Both the position numbers and the translations under genes were made by a program. Below are positions 22,431 to 35,532 of a DNA stretch of 64,000 nucleotides, piece after piece. This DNA is from Topomyia yanbarensis. Taxonomy: Eukaryota; Arthropoda; Insecta; Diptera; Culicidae. The notes under the pieces were generated by a model that searched no databases, was not told where the DNA came from, and saw nothing but the letters and a program-made list of their open reading frames with translations. Positions within the stretch are counted from its first letter, which is position 1, and every line of letters starts with the position of its first letter. The DNA lies in contig NC_080671.1 in NCBI RefSeq assembly GCF_030247195.1, positions 99,063,845 to 99,127,844 of the forward strand, read 5' to 3'.

Positions 22431-23560
22431 GAGAGATTTCAGCAATTCGTGATTTTTTGAATGGTTTGAGACATTTTGAGGATCTGAGCTACTTGAAGGC
22501 TTTATTCGAGGTTTTGTAGCCAAGGCCTCCAGGCTTCGTACGTACTATATCGGTACATACTTCAGATTTTCGAACTGCATTCGGCCGTAGTTGGTACTTC
22601 AGTTCGCTTCGTAGTAGAAGTGTTCAAATGTGCATATTCATGCCCGAACAATACGGGTGTTGTGGTGGATCATGTTTCAGTTTGCACGCATACCAGAGCT
22701 GTGCAAACTCTGCTCAGAATTCGACGACCTCTTTCAAGTTCATTACTGAATATCACTATAGCTGTTTTCACTTCCGGCATTCGCAATCTGCTGTGGTTTG
22801 TCAATCAGGCATATTTATATCAATTAGTTAATGAATTTACGTATCGATTTCATCTCATCAGAATCCGACACTTACTTAGTGACGGGACTAAGCTAGCGCC
22901 GAATTGACACTAGCTGCCAAAACGAAAACAAAACGATTTGTGTTTCTGAGCAAAGCCCTAGTCCTGCGTGATGTACTGCAAGAAAAGGAGCTCTGATTAT
23001 GTTGATGAAAATTATTGAAGTCGTAACTTGGTTTGAATTAGTGAAGAAAATTTAGGTAAAAACTTTTTTCTCCACTAACGATAAAAATGTTTTAAACCAC
23101 ATTTGCGCGTTAAGGGCACAAAACCGTTAACTAAATTAGTTATTGAATTTGCGTTTGGACATTGTCATATCAGTATCCGATACTAACTTAGTGCCAGAAC
23201 TGAGCTAGCGATGGATTGTCATTAAGTTATTGTCGGATTCCGATGAGGCAAAGTCGAAACAAGAATTCCATAACAAATTTAGTTATAGGTTTTGTGCCAT
23301 TAGTGGAGAAAAATATTTTCCTGAATTTTCTCCACTAACAAGAAATAAAAAGAAATAAAGTTCTATTTTAACGACTATTGAGTGCCAGATTCTTTACTTA
23401 AATATATTGAGTACTCGATGATCACCGTCTAGCGAGGCCAATGTTCCACATTTATTTGGATTCTTTCAGATTTGTCTTATGAGGTCATATAACTTTTTTA
23501 AGGGTTTGTAATTTTGTCGGAATTCCGCAGGCATTCAAATCGATTTTTCTCTTCAGAATT
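22431..23560. other. Intergenic flank, no gene seen
   Basis: Apart from the degraded foldback modules I see no coding sequence or RNA gene. Confidence 0.4.
22840..23400. repeat. Degraded foldback related to 51374-53905
   Basis: Two related segments (around 22850-22920 and 23160-23250) carry CTCATCAGAATCCGACACTT or similar, GAGCTAGCG or AAGCTAGCGCCG, and GATGAGGCAAAGTCGAAAC. Both sit next to TTTTCTCCACTAAC blocks (23065 and 23325). The same modules form the arms of the foldback near 51.4-53.9 kb. Confidence 0.5.
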
Positions 23561-23815
23561 CCGATGAGCGCTAGAGTGGCTCGACGTATGCCATTTTCCA
23601 GCACAGCAAGGCGTCTCACAGAAAAGCCCAAAAAATGTTTCAAAATAGTTCACACTGAGACATCCAAAAATTGTTTCAAAATCTGTCTACGCGGGTCCAA
23701 CGCAGGACGTCTGTTGAACTGTTATTTGGACGTTGTCCAACGTTGGTCCAACGAACGTTCTTCATAGGACGATTTTGAAACCATTCGTTCCTATGGGGAG
23801 GGGGTGTTAAGCCGG
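23560..23815 (+). repeat. Repeat family B, copy 3
   Basis: The best preserved copy: AATTGTTTCAAAAT, then CGGGTCCAACGCAGGACGTC, GACGTTGTCCAACGTTGGTC and a G-rich end (GGGGAGGGGGTG). The translated tail is SNAGRLLNCYLDVVQRWSNE. As at 880-1314, a family A foldback follows within about 50 bases. Confidence 0.55.
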
Positions 23816-23837
23816 TTTAAAATCTTTGGTAAGCTCC

Positions 23838-24005
23838 TACCCAGTTAAACCCATTCCGGAACCGGTTCGGAATCCTGAAAGGAATCAGTATGGATTCCAG
23901 CTCAAATGCAACAACCGGTTCCGATTCAATTGTTTTCGGTATCGGTTGTTGCATGTGAGCTGGAATCTTACTCCATTCAGGATTCCGAATTTTTTGACCT
24001 GGTAC
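23838..24005. repeat. Foldback repeat family A, copy 2
   Basis: Starts ACCCAGTTAAACCCATTCCG and ends AATTTTTTGACCTGGTA. It contains GGAACCGGTTCGGAATCC and a central hairpin formed by CAGCTCAAATGCAACAACCG and its near-complement. Best copy for defining the family. Confidence 0.65.
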
Positions 24006-24884
24006 ATCCCAGTCAAAAAAAAAAATGCGGACGAACATGGTTAGGCGATTTAAACAGTTTTACGTTTGACTCAACTCGTCTGTGCTAATTGCCCCTCGGA
24101 ACAAATGCAAATTGCGAATGCGATTTAAAGGCAATTTCAATACTACAATACACAAAAATAAATTGTGGAATCGTGGAACAAGATCTCTGACCTAAAGTCC
24201 TAATGAAAGTCATATGGTGGTTTTGGTGTGCAATACCAATTTCACCATTGATTCTTCTTATAGTTTGGTGGTGATTACCTAGTATACTGATTAGTTTATG
24301 TGATAGATGATGCATCCGAACATAAGTATTTTTTGTAATTTTCATATTAGGCAATTAAGGGCGATTAAATGGCGCGTTCCCTAGGGGCAAAAAAGTAACG
24401 GCGGCAAATCGCCTAAATATTGCATTTGAAATAGTCCCCTAGTTGCCAGCAATTTGCTGGCAAATTGAAGGGCAATTAGCGCATCCGAGTTGGCAAATAG
24501 CCCCCCGTTAGCGAGCAACTTGCCCTTTTTGACTGGAATGGTTTAAACCATATGATGCTGTATGGCTGCGTTCTGGTCTGCGATATACAAAAAATGTAAA
24601 TCATAGAAGGCTGTTAATTATTTTTCAATCCGATATTTTCGTGCATTAATATTGTGTTTTATCCATCATATGCTTCGTTTCATAGTGCGTGAGAACACTT
24701 GTCAAGTTGGAGCCGATGTGTTTCTGAACTTAAAACTTTAATGTGTTGCATACTTGATAGTTTGCCAATGTTGTACAGCGTTTTATAGTGACATAATGTT
24801 CAATGCACAAAAGTACATAAATTGGTAGACATATACGTGTTTCCATTCAGTTTGAAAACGCATTAGTTGAGTTTGTGGTAGTGG

Positions 24885-25041
24885 CACAGACTAACAGACA
24901 TAAGACATCCCCCATTTGCTTGTGCATATGTCAGTGCCGCCATTATTGCAAATGTGGCCACAGCCCCAACTACAAATATATTTAAATGACCGTAAAAGCG
25001 GGCGAAGCATTGTTTTTGAGTGTTATGTATGTTAGTCTGTG
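24885..25041. mobile_element. Short MITE with CACAGACTAACA ends and 7-bp target duplication
   Basis: The left end CACAGACTAACAGACATAAG is mirrored at the right end (inverted CACAGACTAACATACATAAC). Directly outside both ends stands GTAGTGG (24878-24884 and 25042-25048), a 7-bp target duplication. 157 bp with no transposase; superfamily not assigned. Confidence 0.75.
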
Positions 25042-26385
25042 GTAGTGGTACCATTTTATTTTAAACTTTAATTAAAAAATGTGTCCAAAAAGTCCATTAT
25101 TTCTGGAGATAACTATTGTTTAATTTTTTAAAATTGGTCAGTTGATTTGTTAGTATTCCAAACTTATGTAGTTTTATTTGGTGTTTCGCGGCTCAAGGAT
25201 AGTTTGTAAAATTAGATAAGGTAAAGTCATATGTACCAGTGCTTTTGAGCTATTGAAATAGATGCCAACTTTCGGAACAAGTACATTGATCACCGTTGCG
25301 CTTGCCATCAATTTCAAAATACTTTGTATTTTGACGTTTATTTATATGGAAATCAAGCAGATTTTAGGACATTATACAAGGAACTTACTTCCTCCCTCCT
25401 TGAAAATACTTTTTCAATACATTAACGTTGCTAGATTGTTACTAAACTGCTACCCAAAGAAGACAGAATATTCCCCTACCAATTGCAATCGACTATTGGC
25501 AAATATATTACATGATTTGTGCAAAAATGTACGATAATTTCACTTGGAGCTTCTTATTGAAATTATCTTATTTGTATTCGTCTCACTTTTTCAAACATAT
25601 TTCTTCTCAATTCGAGTCAATAAACACCAACGAAACATTTATCGATTATGCACAAAACTTTAAATTATCTAGCACTGTGTATTTACACAGGGCTGAAGGA
25701 AAACGTCGGAATACTCACATTTCTGTGTTTAAATTTTCACTTCGATCTTTAATTACCTGCAATGTAAACAATCGCGTTGGTAACTAGTGTTGGTAAACCA
25801 CCCAACCTTTCTGACAGTGGTGTCAAAACAGATTTTAAGAAATAGTTTAAAGAAATAGTTTTTTATATTTTTATTTTGACTTTTGGCGCATTAATCAATG
25901 AAAGCCAATAAAGCAGAATTTCTTTATTTTCAGCGCAATTATCAAATATATTTAATTCGAAGAAATCGGAACCGGAGCTGAAACTGCAGGATGTTTTGGA
26001 TACGGGAATACCGACATTCGGTGTCTAAAACTAGGTTATTCACTGGAAGAAATAAAATCTACCAAACTTTTTGCTTTTACATACATTGTATTGAATTATT
26101 GCATAAGTTTGTTTTTATTTAGAAGTATAAACCTTGTGTTTTACTTATAGAATAATAATAAAACATGTACATCAGTTGGTTAGCCTGTTCGGCCAAACAC
26201 TCTTGGCTGTTAAATAATGAATAAAAAATATGAATGTTTGCGAGCTTGTGAATGACTGATGGTTTCTGCGAATGTCAGTCTGATTGTTAGATTACGTTAC
26301 ATTATCAGTAGAATGGTTTAAAATAGGGTTTGGTGAGTGTTTTGGGCCGATATTAAAGCTATATACTTATGTTACTTTCTTAATA
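25042..26385. other. AT-rich intergenic stretch
   Basis: Two overlapping open frames of 91 codons (25262-25537 and 25512-25787) show no recognisable domain. No repeat or RNA gene seen. Confidence 0.4.
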
Positions 26386-27101
26386 GGGACCATCCATAAA
26401 TGACGTAGCATTTTTGAGTGATTTTTAACACCCCCTCCCCCTTCGTAGCATTTCGTAACAAACCTCTAAATACCCCCCGGGTAATTACGTAGCCGCGTGC
26501 CTCTCCCTGGAGCCGCCAGTGATTCGGATGTACTTAGCAACCAAATAAGTAAAAGGAACGGATGCACGTAAAATTGTTTTTTTCTATTCAATAGTTTTAA
26601 TCCATATTGTTCTACACATTATGATAGCATGATTCATGGCATTAGTGAGCTATACGATTCGCGATTCAAATCAGTACGTGGAACAAATTGAGTTATAATT
26701 GTGTTTGTTTAGTATTATTCTGTATTTAGAAAGGTTGTGTCATTATTTCTGTGCGTGTTGTAAGTAGCCCCTTTTACCGATCACCATCGTGAGTGGTAAG
26801 TGGTGTTACACAAAGGGATCATCCATAAATGACGTAGCATTATATGGGGGAGAGGGAGTTTTGTAATTTGTGATGATGTGTGACGACAGGGGGGTAGGGG
26901 GTCATGTCATGCTACGTAGCTTTTTTAAAGGGGAATAGACTATATTTTTTTTTTTAAATTACGGTGACAAGGGGGGGCAGGTTTACCGTCCAGCTACGTA
27001 ATTACCAGGGGGGTATTTAGAGGTTTGTTACGAAATGCTACGATGCGGGAGGGGGTGTTAAAAATCACTCAAAAAATGCTACGTCATTTATGGATGGTCC
27101 C
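26386..27101. mobile_element. Long-armed foldback MITE (GGGACCATCCATAAATGACG)
   Basis: The outer arms of roughly 100 bases are inverted copies: GGGACCATCCATAAATGACG and CACCCCCTCCC on the left at 26386 onward, mirrored at 26990-27101. A third partial copy of the terminal motif (ATCATCCATAAATGACGTAG) begins at 26818 inside, and a fourth (ACACAAATGACGTAG) at 27181, just outside. This points to nested or recombined copies of one family. Confidence 0.7.
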
Positions 27102-28257
27102 AAATGGTTCGCCGGAGTTTTACGACCTCCAAATCTTTTTTTTTTCGTTTGCATATTCCTAAATCATGTATAAGGGGCCGTACACAAATGACGTAGCTTT
27201 TTTCAGTGATGTTCGACCCCTCCCTGTCTCAAAATTCTAACCTCCCCCGCGTAGATAAAGTAACAACTTAAATCGCATACTTATTGATAGATAAAACTAT
27301 AATTTTACTATAAAACGCGAATCCAAATATCATTTCCAATCGAAACGTTTTTAGCAAAAATCTTCTTTTCGAGATTTTTAGAAGTTTTTTTCAATAAAAA
27401 CAATTAATTCGTGCCCTTTATATATAAATTATTAGCGTCTCTACATTATGAATCATTAGCAGTCAAATATTTATCATTTGAAACAATTGAAGATTTTTTA
27501 GTGTATTTGCATCATTGAGAGGCTACCAATGAGAAAGTTTTCCTAACAACTTTTAACATATTTTTAAAGCTTAATTTTAATTCATACAATTGCAGTCAAT
27601 ATATTACAATTTTTTTTAAAGAATATAATTGTAAATAACATTCAATACCATTACCATTACCAAAGCAAAAAATTTCGAAAATCGTTTTTTACATATTTTA
27701 ATCTACATATTCGTTTCATTGCAACGTTCTCGTTTCTCCGCCAAGAACAATAGATTTTTCAAAATGCACATAAAATTTCCTGTAATTTTCTTTCGATATT
27801 ACGAGTTATTTGAAGGCTATACATAAGAGTAAACAATGAATGTAGGATTAAACTATATGGTCTGATAATTCTACTTTTTTCAAGCTTTTGTTTCGGTATG
27901 ACGCCTTACCTAAGACTGCTATACCAATATTATTTCTAGTGCTAGCATAAAATAGTCATACCTAATTCCATGGAAACCAAACTATACTGTACCGGTACAA
28001 ATACCTTTCTTACCACAAATCCGCTCTAGTCAACTATGAAGGAGACACATTATTCTAAAACAACCGTGCGACCCCATCGGATTGCTTGTGCCGAATTTTT
28101 CTTATGGTAAAGCTACTGCAAAATAATAAATTTCATTGGCATCTCACAATGCCATGATACAAACGGTTTTCTTTTCTCATTTCGTTAACAGCTCAGTATC
28201 ATCGAAGAACCTTGCCAAAAATAATTAAGTAATCGGTTTACATATTTATTGTGAGTT
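27102..28257. other. AT-rich stretch without recognised features
   Basis: After a partial MITE end near 27175 I see no coding sequence, repeat or RNA gene. Confidence 0.4.
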
Positions 28258-28431
28258 TGCAGAGAACGAGCTGTCGACCGAACACATGCGCTACAAAATA
28301 CCTAACACATCAGCTTCGTCTTGTCGTTGAAGCCAAGTTCAGGCAAAACCGGTCAATTGGGCAAAAGCGTGTGCAAGATAACCCGCGTTTGTGAAATGAT
28401 AACCAATTTTTCGTGTGTAGATAACTGTAGG

Positions 28432-28832
28432 TATATAAAACTACACACCCACAGATCATGAGATATCGGTTGCGGTTTCCCTACATCTTCGCGGCTTTCT
28501 CAGTCAGGAGTGGGTGGAAGTATAAGCTAGAAAAGAATTTCGCAAGCATACTTTTTATTTCTGGTGATAATGCAAAAATAACCCGACCCGACCAAGAAGA
28601 GGTTCGCCGGTCGATCAGTTTGTGTACGTGCACAACCAATTTTTCGAGTCGTTGTTGTATTTTTTATAATACGAGCAGGGCACACTCCGTTTTTTTCCGC
28701 GAGATTTTTCACCAGCTTTTTTCGAGGATTTTCCGATTCACGCGGTTTTTACTCGAATTTTCCAATTGGGACAAAAAGCCAACTGCTGATTTTGATTTTT
28801 TTTCTGATGCAGCTGACGTTAAAGACACATAA
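28432..28832 (+). CDS. Unrecognised 124-codon ORF behind a TATA-like motif
   Basis: The motif GGTATATAAAAC (28430-28441) is followed by an open frame from ATG 28458 to 28832, starting MRYRLRFPYIFAAFSVRSGW. I recognise no domain. The sequence is less AT-rich than its neighbours (28260-28800). It may be a small gene, the first exon of one, or a transposon promoter region. The ATG lies only about 26 bases from the TATA motif, too close for a normal leader, which argues against this exact start. Confidence 0.15.
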
Positions 28833-28839
28833 TTCGACT

Positions 28840-29700
28840 TTTTTTTCACTTTTTTGTGTGAAAATTGTTTTATAAAATTGAATTATCATTATTAAGGATA
28901 TTATCTGATCACTATACATTAAGAATCTATTGTTTTAGGAATCATGAGGAGTTTTGGAAAACAGTGGGAAGTGGATCATGTAACTGAACTCTTAGCCGAG
29001 GTCCTATAGTTGTCAAATTATCATGAGTTTCTTTTGAAGGGATGTTCCGAAATATGGATTAGGTACAATGCTTCGAATGGGAAGCAAAGTTTGATTGTCT
29101 TTAAAACAAAAAAAAATGGATAATTTTAAATTTTTGCTAAAATGTAGTTTTTTGAGAATGTATAGAGTTGACATAAAACCTCAATGTGATTTACATTGAT
29201 AATAATATTGTGGAAAATAGAAGTAAAATGGTTAAAAATTACTTTTCCGTTTGGTCAAGATCGGTTTTTATGAGCATTTTATTTTGCTGTGTACTCAATT
29301 ATATAAATAGCCTTTAAGCAGGATTGGAAATAATAAACTTTTTAAATGCTTCTAGTTAGCGGCTATAAATGATGTATATTTGAGTGTTCAATTGAATGGT
29401 GTAAAAAAATGTTGTATACGAGGACTCGTTTTGGATTTGCAAGCTTTAATATTCAAGACAAGTTAAATTAATGCTCGAAAAAAATTGTTTACGGTCACGA
29501 TCACATTATTTCGGAACTGTTAACTTTGGATGTTTAGTATCTTTGAAGTATATTATAACGTAAAGCAGCAGATCTTCTAATAAAAAAAATTGTAGGGTTA
29601 TTCTCCTAAAAGTAATTATGAAGTTTATTTTCTTCAAACAAATTTAATTCGAGAGAGCCTTCAGAAAAAATTCCGAAATATTTCAAATAACTTTGTTGAA
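28840..29700. other. AT-rich stretch without recognised features
   Basis: No open frame of note, repeat or RNA gene seen. Confidence 0.4.
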
Positions 29701-29860
29701 TGGGACGGCCAAAGCGTAGTTGGTAAGTCCATTGACTCGTACGCATCTCACCTAGATTCGATCCCAATCCCCGAACGTAAGGTTAGAAATTTTTTCTTTC
29801 CTGAAAAAAGAACCGAAAGACGCTAGTTTAACGCCCCTTTAATCAAAATGAAAAGAAGAA
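29701..29860 (+). mobile_element. tRNA-derived SINE
   Basis: A tRNA-like head carries an A box (AAAGCGTAGTTGGTAAG, 29711-29727) and a B box (GATTCGATCCC, 29755-29765) at tRNA spacing. It is followed by the tail common in mosquito SINEs: CCCAATCCCCGAACGTAAGG, TTAGAAATTTTTTC. Pol III boxes are near consensus, but the acceptor stem does not pair, so it is a SINE and not a tRNA gene. Confidence 0.7.
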
Positions 29861-29944
29861 CTTTGTTGAACACATCCCATAACTAAGTTTGAAGAAGACA
29901 TAAATACTCCGTGTGTTCAGAATATCGAAATATATAAGACTATA

Positions 29945-30183
29945 TGGTCGGGGCTAAGTCAGGCCGGAATAAGTGACATTGTATTGATTTCGAGAGAAAC
30001 GAGTCTAAAGTTTAGCATCCTTTACATTATAAATTGAAGTTAATGTTTGATATAATTCTTACTCATTGTACAACATATTTCATATCAGCAAAAAAAATTG
30101 AATGTAGCTGAAGAAATTCTTTATCCAGCGCTATGATTATCTCATTTTTTGCTACTCAACCCGGTCTGACTTAACCCCGACCA
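29945..30183. mobile_element. Small TA-flanked MITE (TGGTCGGGGCTAAGTCAG)
   Basis: The left end TGGTCGGGGCTAAGTCAGGC is mirrored by the right end (inverted TGGTCGGGGTTAAGTCAGAC), each flanked outside by TA. 239 bp, non-coding. Confidence 0.65.
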
Positions 30184-31120
30184 TAAGTGAAACAAAAGTT
30201 TTAGAACGAGCAGGGCAGGCGGATACCGTGGGTAGTATGGGTAGTACTGCCCACTCGAAAATAACCGAGAGGGGAAATACCCACTCGAAAGTTTGGAACA
30301 AACTAAAACCTGAAATTAACCGCATATTTGTCTTACGCACAAAATGCAGGCGCCTGAAATTCTTAGTGCACAATAATTTCATTTTTTATTGAGATACAAA
30401 TTTCTTTTGGCTTTCAAGTTAAACTTCTTGAAAATATGGTATAATAATTAGGATTTGTTTAATATTTAAACTTATATTTTTAGTAATACTATTTTGACAC
30501 ATCTACCTCTTAAAACAAGAAATTTAGATCGATATGTAGAAAAAATATTAGTGCATTTTTATTCAGACTAAAGGATGTAGTTAGAAATATTTTCAAAACC
30601 GAGATATACAATTTGTTTTTTTAAGGACGAACTATTATTTGATTAACAATTAAAACAAGTAGAAACACTATTAGGCTTATTATAAGGAAGGCAAAAGATA
30701 AAGATAGCAAGTGGAGTTGATCTCAATATCAGAGTAGCAGAGATCGTATCAGGGAAAGTGAAAAGAGGGTGGACAACAATGACAGGGGAAAGAAGAAATT
30801 AAACTTGCAGCTTTCTGCCAAACGGAAGAACACTGCAGGACATCATGAACCGGATCGACGACTGGCCTCCTTGGGAACTCTTTTGGGACCAGATTTCCAG
30901 GCGGTTGTTAGCATATCAACCGATTGATAAGAGATAACTAAATTTGGTTATCTATCGTGTTTAAAAATCTGTATATGAGAGACATAAAGGGAGATCGAGG
31001 ATAGCTAGCACATCTCGGATTGGAACGAGGCCAAAATGATTCGTTTAACGGAGATCTGCTGCTAGGGTACTAAGCGCACGACCAGACAACATGTTTAATT
31101 TATTATTATTTATTACATCT

Positions 31121-31409
<289 letters not shown>

Positions 31410-32149
31410 TACAGGTTACACTTAATTCTATTGCTAGTGTCAATATTGCGATAATAGTCACCATAAGCGTAGAGACCGCTCTCCACGACCCCGCCTCCAC
31501 GGCATACACCGGAGAGGCTCATCTAATGTATAATGACTGGACATAACCCGAGACATCATCCGAATGAAGTCACGAGCCTTACCTATCCCATTGAACTAAG
31601 GTGTGTTCGTGCCTTTGAGATTCCTAAACTTCCATTGTTCCACGATATTTGTCAATTTTCGAGCTTCCTCCGACAAGAAATATTGATAAACTCGTTGAAG
31701 CTACGCGATCTTTCATGAATATCACCTTCTAATGCCTAACTGTACGTCTTTCCTCATTACCATTCTAATCTAAGTGTCCACCTTCTCATTACCCGAAATA
31801 AAGCAGTGCAAAAGAATTTAAACTAAGGCAATCTGATGAGTTTTGAGATAAAGAACGAAGGAACTCCCATGTTTTCCCCAGAATATGCAAGAAGTGCTTT
31901 CCATGCTCCCTTGAATGGAGAGCATCCTTGGAACTGTAACGATGTGGACATAGTCGTTCATGGGTAAATATAAAACCATCAGTTTTATGGGGAGAATGTA
32001 TACCCTCTGTGTATAGCATACCCACTTTTATGTTCACTCTAATCACTATTGTCATAATAATAAGCATAGAAGCGATCCATAGCTGTCATCATCTAACGAA
32101 CGCTTCAGTGATATGCGCAGTACAATACTTAACGTGAGGATCTTTGCTG

Positions 32150-32650
32150 TCAGATAAATTTGTGTGTTCAAAGATTAATTACGTTTAAATAAAGTATTAT
32201 TTCATCGCGAAACATCAATTGTTTGAGTGTAGATCTATATGGAATGCTGTTGTCGTCGAAAAAGGATTCTTGGTTCTGTGTATTCCGATCAACGGTTGAA
32301 TAGAATGCACAACGTAGGACCCAGCCACCAGATGAAACACTATTTCTCTCATTAATCCGTCGACAAATCGGTGCCAATAACCGCGTTTTCATCATTCAGT
32401 TGGGAATCAGGCGATCCTACATTCAAAAAGTTCTTTTAGGACCTTTACGCGTACAATTCTGAGTGCTTTCTACCCACCACGAAGTGGGAGACCGTCCACT
32501 GCTGTTTGTTCCGGATCTCGTTTCGTCTAACCTTTAATCGCAGTGTCGATATTCAAGCCAGTTAAAAGCTTGTATGCTTCCACCGAAGTAATTTGTTGTT
32601 TTGTTTCGGATATATCGGCCCTGGCGAATAATGTTAAAATTGTGGAAGAT
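32150..32650 (-). pseudogene. LOA-type retrotransposon relic (linker region)
   Basis: Reading leftward, GRSPTSWW near 32490 and RYWHRFVDGL-type sequence near 32380-32350 (WHRFVDGL in a shifted frame) match the linker between endonuclease and reverse transcriptase of LOA-like elements. The same stretch exists in a better-preserved relic at 42340-42640 (RPPNPWWDKECS, HRFIDGL). Numerous frameshifts. Minus-strand open frames at 32814-33053 may be part of the same element. Confidence 0.55.
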
Positions 32651-34694
32651 CTACGTTGGAAGTTAACCAAATACATCGTGTTAAACATAGGAAAATCATG
32701 GGAATGAAATATAGAGACACTTGGGGTTTTTGATGTCTCATGAGTAAATTCCTGTTAGTGTCTAAGATTTCCGAAACGAGGAGCCACCTACTTCGGTTTT
32801 ATAATAGCACCCATCACAGGACACAGGTCTTTACGAGGAAGCTTAGGAGGAAATGATTTTTTTTTTCAAAATTTATAGGCATATTAGAACATGTTTCCTC
32901 AATGGAATTGTCAGTCTCTCGCTCTTTAGTGGGCAAGGGAGCGTAGAAATTAGTCGTGGTTTCTACATTCGGTAACTGTATGGCCCAATTGTTCGCAAAG
33001 ACGGCATGCCCTGAGGCACAAAAAATGGTAGACGGTAGAAGATCCCCGTTCAAAAGAACAAAGTTTGGAAGAGTAGATCCGGTGAAAGGCTCGACATGAG
33101 ACTGATTAAAAATAAGTTCTTATACTTCTCGATGTTTGCTGAACGCAATTGCTTGCGAACCAGAATTTTCACTGACTAAAGCAAAGGTCTTTTTCGTAGA
33201 CTACACCATCAATCTCTACTTCCCAGGCGGGTACGTAGACAAGATACTTCTACGAACACAACCGCGTGTTGTTTAGTTAGTTTATGCGATATATCGATGA
33301 TGTTAAATGAGTTATCTTCGGTCCAGAAGTAGACCTTCCAGGGGCCTGTTGTATTAGATGAATATAATTTATATCGAAAACAAGATTTATCGGCATTATT
33401 TTGCCATTGGAGAAATATTCAAATCGACCTCCATCGAGCCAGTGGGGCTGCCTGTTGTCGGAGATACCTTCCCATTAGTCAACACTATCATGCGGGCTTC
33501 AGTACCCGCGCAAAGAAGGTTTTATCGGAGTAAACAGAAAATTAATGCAACGAAATTTAAAAGAATAGAGTAATCGGTACTTAGCTGTGGAACATTTGCA
33601 GTATCAGTAATCAACAAACACATTTTTGCTGAGCCATCGGTCACACAGCCCGTTAACAAAGGGTATTTCGAAATATCCATCAGGTATTATCCGGAAATTT
33701 TACATACACCATGTCTGAACTTTCGTCACTACGAATAGAAATCACTTCGAATCTTACTACCCACTCGAGAAAAAAAAGTGTTTCGCCGGCCCTGAGAACG
33801 AGTTATTCTGATCTTACTGTAATTGATAAATCTCTTATGCTGTGTATAAGTAATAAAATCACATTCTATTCAAGGTAGTCTCTAAAGCTTTATTGAAAAG
33901 AACTGGCTTTAACAAAATTCCTTGAATATTGTTTTGTATATCGATATATTGCATTTATGTAGCCTTCATATTTTTTAAAATGGTTTTTGAAATGACATTA
34001 TCAACAGCTTTGCTGAAAACACCAAATCTCTTTCTATTTTTGAAGAGTTTCTTCTCCATAATCACTTCTAGGTGTTTTCATCACCAAAATTATTATATCA
34101 AAATATGAGCTGTCAAACCTTCAAAGTTCATGATTTCGATATTATGTGATCTTGATCGTTAGAAATTTTTTTGAACATTTAAAATTGCACTTTGGTTTTG
34201 CATTTTTTGACTTTTTTGACATGTTACAAAAAAAATATTAAATGCATCTATAAGACTAATTTTGTTTTTAAACTTTCACTAATTTATCCAACTTACATTA
34301 AATTTTAGCGTTTTCGAAAAAGACTGCGATTTTCATCAATTGCAATCAATATTGCTCTTCTCCCAGTATCCCCCTCAACAATTGATTCATGCTCAGAATT
34401 TCAATGGAATCTTAAACCCCTTCATGCCCATGTTGTTTATAAACAGCACGTTTTTAAACGACTATAATTGTTGGATTACACAACATTAGTTTACAACGAC
34501 ATGTAAGGCTAATAACTGGGACTAATATCTTTCATTTTAGCTAAATATTATCAGAAAAACAGAAGTTATTACAATTAATCTGTTTGGGTTCCGCTGAAAC
34601 AGTGCTGCCAGGGATAATTTCTGTTAATGTTAAAAATGGAATTTTGGAATATTTTCATAGCCTGGCTATATTATTGAAAACTGATAAAACTTCC

Positions 34695-34754
34695 AATTGT
34701 ATGAAAAAGGTAGTTGAAGGCTGCCTAGCCTTCAACTACCTTTTTCATGCAATT
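34695..34754. other. Near-perfect 28-bp-arm hairpin
   Basis: The arms (34695-34722 and 34727-34754) pair with one mismatch around a 4-base loop GCCT; the inner 22 base pairs are perfect and contain GGTAGTTGAAGG. Absent at the matching place of the relative at 56388-56913. Conserved without change in the second copy (62781-62840). Confidence 0.9.
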
Positions 34755-35532
34755 AGACTAGATCGGAAGGTAAATATTGAGCAGCTTCTAGCACTGCGAA
34801 AGAAGCACCTGTCCTTATTCAGCCAGGTTTTTCCTGTTTCGTGACGCTAACAGTTCCAAGGAAAAATAGTTTTGGAACCCTATACTCGGTAGAAAAAAGT
34901 TGGTTAACCGTTATGTATCCGACCGGGTACCTTTTTAAATTTCAATTAATGAAATTCCTATGTTTCATCCATAGCTGAAAATTGAAACTTTGTGACATCT
35001 TAGAACTTCACTAAGTCAAGTTTTAAGGTTAATAATATTGTTGATATAGTAAATGAGGGGCTGTTACTACGTAACAGGCCGACGTGGATACCCGGCTACC
35101 CACAAAACTGAAATTCTAAAAACTAAGGTAATTTCCGACCGATTTTGATACTTTTGGATGTTTTGGATTCAGAAACTCATCCATTTTTGAACTTGGTAAA
35201 AATGAATCGGGTTACTTCATTCGGTTCCCGGGCATCCGGATTTCCGGAAGCAGGTTTCAGTATTGGGATACTATTTGTGAACTTCAATGAAATGCTAGCA
35301 GTATGGGTATCAAAATTCTTGGAATTGCATCAGTAGGCCATATCTCGTGGTTTTGGAACCATTTGGTGATTTGACCCTGGAACGGACATTCCGGAGCAGA
35401 TTCCCGTGGGGCCGTGAGTGACCATTCCATTCCAATTCCATTTTTCAAATTGCCATAGGGACCCGTAACAATAAGTAACAGACTTCTGAGACAACTTGAA
35501 GAGTTTTGATACTCATATTGCTATGACATTAT

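Noticed and set aside
34584..34844. 86-codon plus-strand frame, also present at 62670-62930
   Set aside because: It spans a MITE interior and a hairpin; conservation between the two copies is due to the recent duplication and not to coding selection.
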